Positions 57,080 through 64,000 of a DNA stretch of 64,000 nt are shown here, one piece after another. A program made the translations under genes and the position numbers. The stretch spans positions 108,678 through 172,677 of the forward strand of contig SJOL01008473.1 of assembly GCA_004794785.1 (NCBI GenBank), written 5' to 3'. A model generated the notes under the pieces. The model saw only the letters and a program-made list of their open reading frames with translations. It did not search any database and had not been told where the DNA came from. How positions within the stretch are numbered: the stretch's first letter is position 1; each line of letters starts with the position of its first letter. Source of the DNA: Opisthorchis felineus (lineage: Eukaryota; Platyhelminthes; Trematoda; Opisthorchiida; Opisthorchiidae).

Positions 57080-58234
57080 GGGTACTGACCGTAAAATTAG
57101 CCGGCTTTCGTGCAACTAGGTGACAGCTGGGCAAAGAATGCATGATGAGCACATTGGCATGTTCTTCGGAAGCAAGATTCTCGGGTGACTGGGTTGAAAA
57201 CATTGCTGGAACTTATGAAAGCGGAATTATTTGCTGTTGGCACGGTGTGCCACAATGGATGAGTTAATAAATTCAGAAATATCGATGCACATAAAACAGG
57301 TGGGATTTCGGCAAATCGCTGGATGACGGAGGGTCAGATATGGGTTGTATCTGGCGGTTGTCCGCCCGCCAAAATTTGACCCGGCAGGGGGTATGAAAGG
57401 GATCAAGAAAAGTCTGGGTGCTGTTGGTGCGACTCGCTATCCAGGATGGGGACCGCGTGATCTCAACTGCGTCTGGTTGGAGAGGCCGAAAGATATGGCT
57501 GCTAATCGATGTCAGTGGCGTTCCTGTTGTCAGTTTCTATCCAAACTGCCTGAATGAGTGCTTGGGGGTACAAACACCTCAGAATACTTGCGTTAGGCTA
57601 GCACTAAGTTCCTTCCCCGTCTACTTTTATTCTCTTCTCTACAACAGAGCTTCCAAATAAATTATGGTTGTACGGCAGTGAAGCACCAGTGTTGAACAGT
57701 GATGTTATGCTGTCGACGATGATAATCATGACTCTCCGCTCGCCTAAAATTTGACAACTTGAGTACACGACTGAATAAATGGCAGTGGAGAGAACTGAAG
57801 TTCCTCAACACAATTCGGAATAAGCGTTGCTGAGCGACAAGCGCTTGCCGGATTAGGATGGGAAAAAAACTGATAGGACGGTCATCCGGTCTTTAGTATC
57901 CACCTATTTAAAGAACAAACGGCAAATTACAACCAACTCGTTTGTATCGCACTACCTTATGCCCCCTTCACCGGAACAAGTTGCACATGTCACACCAGAA
58001 GACACTCATCTGATCAACTACCGATAGACGCCCACCATAGGAAGTCAGGCCTGATTCACTAGTTGATACAAATCTATGCATCATGCCACAGCTAACGAGC
58101 AATCAGAAATTTCGTGTTGATAATACCTGAGAGTGTGGCGGCTCTTAGACCCGATAATTCGTTCAACTCAGCCTTTGGTCAGCCACAAATGACCAATCAC
58201 AAATGCAGCCATTGCGCTGCACAAGGGTATCACA

Positions 58235-58235
<1 letters not shown>
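57080..58235. other. Non-coding stretch
   Basis: No gene or repeat is recognised. The plus frames at 57345-57660 lack motifs. Confidence 0.4.

Positions 58236-58238
<3 letters not shown>

Positions 58239-58270
<32 letters not shown>
58239..58270. repeat. (CT)n microsatellite
   Basis: Sixteen uninterrupted CT/TC units. Confidence 0.97.
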
Positions 58271-58271
<1 letters not shown>

Positions 58272-58984
58272 ATCGTCACTGATTACAACCGAGGCGCGTT
58301 ACTTCATTTGACAAATCAGTAACCACTGGGATTCTGTGCTGAACTTTTAAATGGTACCGAAATGACCACTTGGAGAATTGCAACAACGTAATGCAAGCTA
58401 ATCCTCCTTATGTGTTAGCTTAGACTCAATTATCACGGATAAAACGGAACTTGAAGGGAAGAAGAGAACTGCCAGTTGTGACTCTAACCAAACGAACGTG
58501 TGGAGATGACAACCCAATAGACAGCTTAAGTCTACCAAGAGGTAAATTGGAGAAAGATATCATACCTTCGGTTCGGAGTTCTTCACAAGTTCCAGGAGCC
58601 TGGGTCCAGCATACGCATAGAGAGTGACAAGTAAGTGCAGAACGCAGCGCTGTACGTAACGAGGTATGCCAGAGGGTGATGGGTGCGACTTTCGACGACT
58701 TCTGGCCTTTTCAGTCTTATCGGACGAAGAATCCATGACGGATGTAAATATGCGACTCAACAGGGGGGCGAGGGTTTCATAGTCAATTCGGGTAGCTTAC
58801 AGCAGGTTTGGAATGAACAGAGAGAAGGCAAATTTGTCTGAGTGAAAACATTTGGAAGCCAAATGGTACAAAGGTGAGATTGCTGAAAATAACCCCAGGA
58901 TGTCCAAAACCGCCAACTCCACTAAAATCACCTCACAAAGGTTGCCCAGTCTCTGAGTCAGGCTGTTGATCAAGTGGTCGTGGC
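58271..58984. other. Non-coding stretch
   Basis: No feature is supported. Confidence 0.4.
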
Positions 58985-59360
58985 GAGACGTATGCGGGCC
59001 GATTAGCAAGCTCAATGAACAAATCAATTGTCATCTGATCAACAGCCAACATTTAGGCACATTGCCAAGCCAGTTGCTGATTGGACGCTCAAGTAGCCAG
59101 TCAACGACAACCGACGATGCTCGAGTGTTTGGACAAGTACTAGAAGTGGTTTGCGTGGAGCCGAATGTGGTGCTGCGCTCAGTCTCTTGGCGCCAAGGGA
59201 ATAAGTTCGGCTGGCGAACGTGCAGAGGCCTGTCGCAGGTTATCAGCCGTTCAGAACATGATGGTATAACAATGGGCTTTAAGTGACCACTTGACCACTG
59301 ATTAAATGTCGTGTCGATTGCCACAGTTTCGGCCCTGAACGGGCCGAAACAGATAATCGG
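58985..59360. repeat. Dispersed repeat fragment with a strong hairpin
   Basis: CAAGCTCAATGAACAAATCA near 59007 belongs to the family seen at 4640, 32257, 36930 and 50410. Further right, GCAGAGGCCTGTCGCAGGTT matches 42140. At 59326-59350 a perfect 10-bp stem, GTTTCGGCCC and its complement, encloses TGAAC. Confidence 0.5.
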
Positions 59361-60620
59361 CTGCGTGCGGAGTCTGAATTTAAACCGTAAAAACGTACAT
59401 AACGATTGACAAATGGGGCACAACCTTCAAACGTAAGTACAAATCACGACAAACTTCCGAGACAAACTGACCGACTACTATTTCTTCTAGTCGAGTGCAA
59501 TTCCATATTCTTGGCACGGCAACAATTGCGAAGAACAGAAGGGGCTATACGTGAGAGGAAGTCCTCATAATCATCATAATCATCATCATCAGTGTCTACA
59601 TCAACAAACCACATCAAAGAGATCCAGCACCAACAAACTCCGCTTAAATATGGGTTTTGAGTAAAAGGACAAAAGTTTTCTCAAGCCAAGTCACAATGTT
59701 ACGAAAGTGACCGAGATCTGAGTTGAACGGAGAGCCACTCAACAAAATCTCTTCCGGCTAGCATACTAACCAGTGTTGCATGTCGACCAGAAGTTCCTGT
59801 TGATTAGTGTGGGTGAATCGATGGATCTTGGAACCTAACTGATAATCTGTCTTGGGTATCCTTTCCGAATTTTGTTCGTCTGTGTGGGTTAGCAAGTGTT
59901 ACGACCATTCCGGTTAGGGAGGCGAAATTCCTTGGATTTTTTGGGCTATGTACTTCAGACCGAATTCATTTCTGTTGATGACTCTTAAGTGATAACCGCA
60001 CAACGCCACGCGCCCATTCGGCTTGACAGTTCTGCGCCTTTTATTTCATCCACACAAGCATGGTGGGCGATTTGCACGACGTCAGCCATCAGCCACTGTG
60101 GTGGGAATTGTGGTCCAAACTTCAAAAATTCAGCATTTTCTAAATGAAACTTTCGTTACCAGAACGACTACTCGCGGTTAATCAGTAGCCCAAAGTACTC
60201 GCATCTATTTGGTTACGGGCGTAGTTTCGTTCACTTTTACCCGTAAGAACCATAAGCGTTTCGTTTACCACTGCTGGTGATCCCCATGGGCTGGCTGATC
60301 ACCCACAAGCAGTTGTTAGTCCTAGCACTAAGACCAATACGGTGTTGGAGCGAGAAGCAGTTTCAGGCGACGGAGATATTGCGCCGCAGTAGCACTGCGT
60401 GACCACCGTCGTTTACTGTGCCTGCGAAGAGGAACTTTGGCTATTCGAAGAATTGTTTAAATGGGTGGTGAGCGAAAAAGTAAACAAAGCCCTAAAGGTT
60501 CCACACTATAAAATCCAGACTGTTTGTGTAGATGGTGATTGTTTGGATAATCCGCCCCCCCCCCACCCTAATCCTCCGAAACGTTTGACGGCAGCGAGGC
60601 AAAAATACACCAAATGCGAC
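59361..60620. other. Non-coding stretch
   Basis: There is an ATC/ATA trinucleotide patch at about 59568-59592 and a C9 run near 60556. No gene is recognised. Confidence 0.4.
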
Positions 60621-60624
60621 TCGT

Positions 60625-60930
60625 ACACCCAGCTGCATACCAATTTGGTTTTCGCGGGATACTCAACTGAACTCCAGCTGATTTCCTCTTCTTCAACTGA
60701 ATGTGATGCACCAGGCCGCCTCATGTTTCAGTAGGTACGATATTCGAGATATCGCGACACACGTATATTCGTAATGCCCTACTCATAAGGTTGCTGAAAA
60801 CACTTGGACAGCTCACGACCGGTTTCGCCCTGCTTGGGGCTCACGACGCAGGCACAGTCCCCGAGTTTCCGTCAAGAAATCTATTATAAACGAGAGATTC
60901 GTTTGGATTCAGTTGAGTCAAAATTGCAAA
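60625..60930 (-). repeat. Hammerhead terminal repeat with mutated first box
   Basis: A nearly full-length body (CATACCAATTTGGTTTTCGC, CAGGCCGCCTCATGTTTCAG, CGATATTCGAGATATCGCGA) is followed on the minus-strand reading by CGTCGTGAGC in place of CTGATGAGC, then an intact GAAACCGGTC. The changed CTGATGAG box should abolish catalysis. The outer segment repeats beyond the hammerhead (AACGAGAGATTCGTTTGGAT near 60893) in inverted orientation. Confidence 0.75.
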
Positions 60931-61785
60931 ATCAACCAACCACTCGTAATTGGTTGTTCGCAGCAACTGAATTGAACGTACCATCTTCGTCAAGACTGTC
61001 GATTCTTTGCCAAAGTTGGGCTACGACGAGCCGCCAAATCCGGGGCCACGAGGAAAGATCTTTTATCAACAGTCCCACATCAGATTGCCCAGTCATCGAC
61101 GACCGACGAGTGGACGTGCGCCGCGATGGAACTGTGGACGATGCAACTTGACAACAGTCAGATTGAAAACAGCACACTGAAAGTAGCCGGACCAGCGCGC
61201 TGTGTGAAGTGGTGTATTGGAGGGGAGATAGGGAAGTAAATCATTAGGTGCACTTGTAAGAGTAACCTGACAAGTAACACGAGGTGTTTACTCAACACTT
61301 AGGAAGATAAGGAGAGGATCGGTCCGATTCTGACGGACTGAGTCTGGTTTGAAGTTGACAGCTGATTAGACGAGCAAAATCAACGCCGCTGTGTGTGAAA
61401 ATCGCTCAGCCAAGGTGAAAATCATCGATGCAGTAGTAACGGACCGATAAGCCACGTGTGTCTAATTATCAGAGTGCATACAATGGGGTTAGTAAGGTTA
61501 ACTATGTACTGAAGCCATATTGAAAAAGAATGGTGTTACGAAAAGCCTTATTTTCTTTTCTCATCACCTTTCTGACCTTAGTAAGGTGGAGCAATGGATA
61601 CATTTAGATCAGACGGTTGATATTCCTAGTCTAACCCGGACGCAAAGATTACCCCTATTCCACAAAAAACGATCAATATCGCCTATTTGCTTCTTGCCAC
61701 AGTTTCGTTCACCGATGATTTAGGGAGGTGGGGTAGGTAGCTCGCATTGGAGGCGGGACCTGACATAATTGATGCGTAAATACAG
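60931..61785. other. Non-coding stretch
   Basis: Frames of up to 115 codons on both strands overlap without motifs. Nothing is supported. Confidence 0.4.
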
Positions 61786-61789
61786 GGTT

Positions 61790-62400
61790 GTCCGTGGAGT
61801 TTTAATTGGGGATTGGGTTGGAAGCTATGCATTGAAGGCAACAGACTGGATGCACCAGCGCCATTGAGGGTGCGACTTGGCCATGTCTGACAATGTCTCT
61901 AACCACTGATGTGCCCCGTCTCGGGGTTCCCATCCAGGGAGACGGGAATGACCAGCGTAACAGAGTTTGCTGCTAATGGCTTTCATACTTCGCTGCCAAG
62001 TCACTGTTTGACCCCCTTGGCTCGTTGTGCGAAAAGAACCCTTTGAGAAAATCGGCCGATTGGCATACCATGCACGTGGCCAAGCCAGGGCAACCTATGG
62101 AGTGTGATCATCTCATCTGTCTTGGGCGAGTTATTTCTTCTGAAAACAATCCGACGTACTTCAGCATTACTGATTCGGTGTTCCCACCAGACTCGGGCAA
62201 TGCTCCGAAGACATCGATGTGCAAACACCAAAATTCTTTCAGTCAACAATATCGGAATTGTACAGCTTTATAGATCGCACCTTCGGCAATCGTTCAAAGG
62301 GGAATTAGCTCAGCAAGTTGTTTTCCGTTTAGGGAGACCCTCCAGGAGGAAATAAGTCTATCGAAAATACAGTGCTGGAGGAGCGGATTATTCTTCCAGT
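61790..62400 (-). pseudogene. Non-LTR retrotransposon 3' end
   Basis: The minus frame 62249-62001 reads FAHRCLRSIARVWWEHRISN, AEVRRIVFRRN, then LHRLPWLGHVHGMPIGRFSQ, the conserved LINE RT C-terminal tail (H-R-C-L-R, N-A-E-V-R, W-L-G-H-V-x-x-M-P). The untranslated part to about 61800 aligns with 7255-7560. The copy is 5'-truncated and its frame breaks above 62250. Confidence 0.82.
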
Positions 62401-63125
62401 GTTGTCAAGCTCGTGAAATGGACGTCACAGGATCGAATAGGATATACTGCTGGTTCCCCAGATAGCTTACATACCATCTTCCCTCAAGGATGAAACGACG
62501 GAAATCTCTTATACCAGTGCATTATTCAGCGTAGGTGCAGCTAGTGATTGCGTGGCGCCCCGGTGAACGGTGAAAACCGTCTACGCGACCGATTCTCCTG
62601 TATTTCAATCAGAACGGAGCATGCAGTGCAACGTGTTCACAGGACCGACCACATTCTGTCTTTATAAGCGGACTAGAACTCCAAACAGCTATAGCACAGC
62701 CCGAAACGCGATAAACAAACCGATCGACTTGGTAGACTTTCCAAGAGTGGACTTGATTTGACCGAAAATTTAGCTCTCGATGCGCACCCAACGTCATTCA
62801 ACTGGCTAGGTAGAAGCATTGTTTTCTTCGCTGCATAGGAATATATCACCTTCATAACTTACCTTGTCTGGAAGGTCTATTCGGTGTTTGGCTGAGAAAA
62901 AAAATACAATGACCTTGCTGATGAGGACCGCCAATCGTCACACAAAATGGCTATGACGTGTCTGTATGTTCTTACGGATGTTAGACATCCAAACAAACAG
63001 GAAAGCTCTGTCGTCGTCGTCCCCCCCCACGGCATAGCTACACGTTTTACATCGAGCGCATTACCAATCAGCACATTAATTTAGTCATTTTCATTAGGAG
63101 GACCGAAAAAACCTGGAAAACCGAA
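62401..63125. other. Non-coding stretch
   Basis: No gene is recognised. The overlapping frames at 62570-62855 lack motifs. Confidence 0.4.
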
Positions 63126-63129
63126 TGGC

Positions 63130-63292
63130 TTAACACTGAGTTCACGTGCCACCCGAAGTAAGCACGAGGGCTGAGATACTCCTGGGCTGCCCAAGCCTAG
63201 ATAAGAGCAGTCGAGATGCCGGGGTTGGATTCGAATCGCGGAGCTTCTGGTCCGTAAGTTCACACCTTAACCACTGAGCTACCTCGAGCTAT
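63130..63292 (-). mobile_element. tRNA-derived SINE copy, truncated 3' end
   Basis: Minus-strand copy with head complement CTTAACCACTGAGCTACCTC, B-box complement GATTCGAATCGCGG and body CTGGGCTGCCCAAGCCTAGA. The final CACCGAAAGGG segment is absent or lost. Confidence 0.83.
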
Positions 63293-63602
63293 TGCAAAGC
63301 GCACGTACAACTCCGGAGGAACATCATTAGTGAAGTGAAGTCAGCGTGGGGCACGTGTGCTGTTGAACGAGTCTGTATAACGAACATTCTAGAAAATCTC
63401 TACGGGGTGAAAGATTTCAGCACAGGGTCATCAACGGAACAACGCCTTGATAGGGTTTCCGTGTATTCAAAAGAGAAACCTGTTGCGACCAGAGAGTAGT
63501 TCAAAGCATGGACAATTGCTTCGTTCACCTTAATAGACCCCGTCCTCAAAACTGATCACCTTTAGTCGGGTGGCTGACAAGACTGAAACAGGACGTTGAC
63601 AT

Positions 63603-63866
63603 TTGGTAACTTGTGTTTGGATGAGTACTTTGCGGATGGTCAAACGAGAAATCGATAACCACTTCAATTTACCTGCACGCCGTGGTTGGGTCGACCACTT
63701 TGAGGATAAAGTAGACCAGGCGAAGAAGCACTGCTCGGCGTGGATTGCAGTATCCAGGCTTATCGTGCTCCAACTGAGAACTTTCAGCCAATTGAAACAG
63801 ACCAGCCAACAGGTACGCGAGGCTATCGACGGTGACCTCACGAGTCAGAAATGGTTGCTTGAATAA
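63603..63866 (+). CDS. Possible exon, unrecognised
   Basis: The plus frame reads REIDNHFNLPARRGWVDHFE then DKVDQAKKHC, a helical, charged and coding-like segment. A competing minus frame of 103 codons overlaps completely. No domain or splice pair could be confirmed. Confidence 0.2.
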   Translation: MVTCVWMSTLRMVKREIDNHFNLPARRGWVDHFEDKVDQAKKHCSAWIAVSRLIVLQLRTFSQLKQTSQQVREAIDGDLTSQKWLLE

Positions 63867-64000
63867 CTGGTGCAGAAGGGATACAGGTACCGATAAACAA
63901 TAAGTTACTTTAAGTAATAAATGAATAACCTGATTTCTGACCTACTCGAGAGGACTATGTGACCCGAATACACAAAAAGACCAAAAGCACCGCATACAAA

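Noticed and set aside
59031..59423. 130-codon minus frame
   Set aside because: It runs through a dispersed repeat and hairpin and shows no protein family, so it is likely chance.
60804..61151. 115-codon plus frame
   Set aside because: It begins inside the hammerhead repeat and has an overlapping minus frame; no domain.
1..64000. CRISPR array, rRNA genes, bacterial operons or phage
   Set aside because: No regularly spaced repeats, no rRNA similarity and no dense gene packing were seen; the window is clearly eukaryotic.

Overview
The window looks like a repeat-rich, gene-poor piece of a metazoan nuclear genome, most probably a parasitic flatworm (Platyhelminthes). Support for this is the mix of mobile elements: Ty3/Gypsy remnants, Penelope-like elements (PLEs) with hammerhead-ribozyme terminal repeats, non-LTR retrotransposon fragments and a tRNA-derived SINE. 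Further support comes from spliced genes with GT-AG introns, two of them only about 55 bp, and a sulfotransferase whose motifs resemble the schistosome oxamniquine-activating family. There are no operons, rRNA genes, CRISPR arrays or bacterial features. The species cannot be fixed from the sequence alone.

Layout. 0-4.2 kb: a degraded Gypsy gag-pro-pol piece at the left edge, then a PLE reverse-transcriptase relic. 6.7-8.0 kb: a SINE, then a LINE 3' end split by another SINE with a visible target-site duplication. 10.0-10.4 kb: a CCAAT/TATA promoter-like block followed by a 63-bp tandem duplication. 11.8-12.9 kb: decayed hammerhead repeats and a perfect 27-bp inverted repeat. 14.3-17.7 kb: the largest gene part, a 3.3-kb exon on the minus strand with a polyadenylation signal. 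17.7-30 kb: mostly non-coding, with an inverted-repeat element near 19.4 kb, some weak exon candidates and a PLE endonuclease-like relic. 30.5-33.5 kb: two well-bounded minus-strand exons. 33.6-35.4 kb: the best hammerhead/pLTR copies. 36.8 kb: a MITE-like inverted repeat. 39.9-44.6 kb: a multi-exon minus-strand sulfotransferase gene whose large intron hosts a SINE and two hammerhead repeats. 46.3-46.9 kb: a candidate two-exon gene. 47-64 kb: more SINEs, LINE relics, decayed hammerhead repeats, microsatellites and a few weak exon candidates.

The most interesting system is the dispersed hammerhead-ribozyme repeat family. At least ten copies in every stage of decay lie on both strands. One has a perfect catalytic core and fully paired stems I and II, and a partly duplicated copy keeps the tandem pLTR-like arrangement known from PLEs. 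PLE protein relics (RT and probable GIY-YIG endonuclease) occur in the same window, which fits these repeats being PLE termini or their non-autonomous derivatives. The recognised host genes do not form a pathway; they appear to be unrelated loci in repeat-filled DNA.
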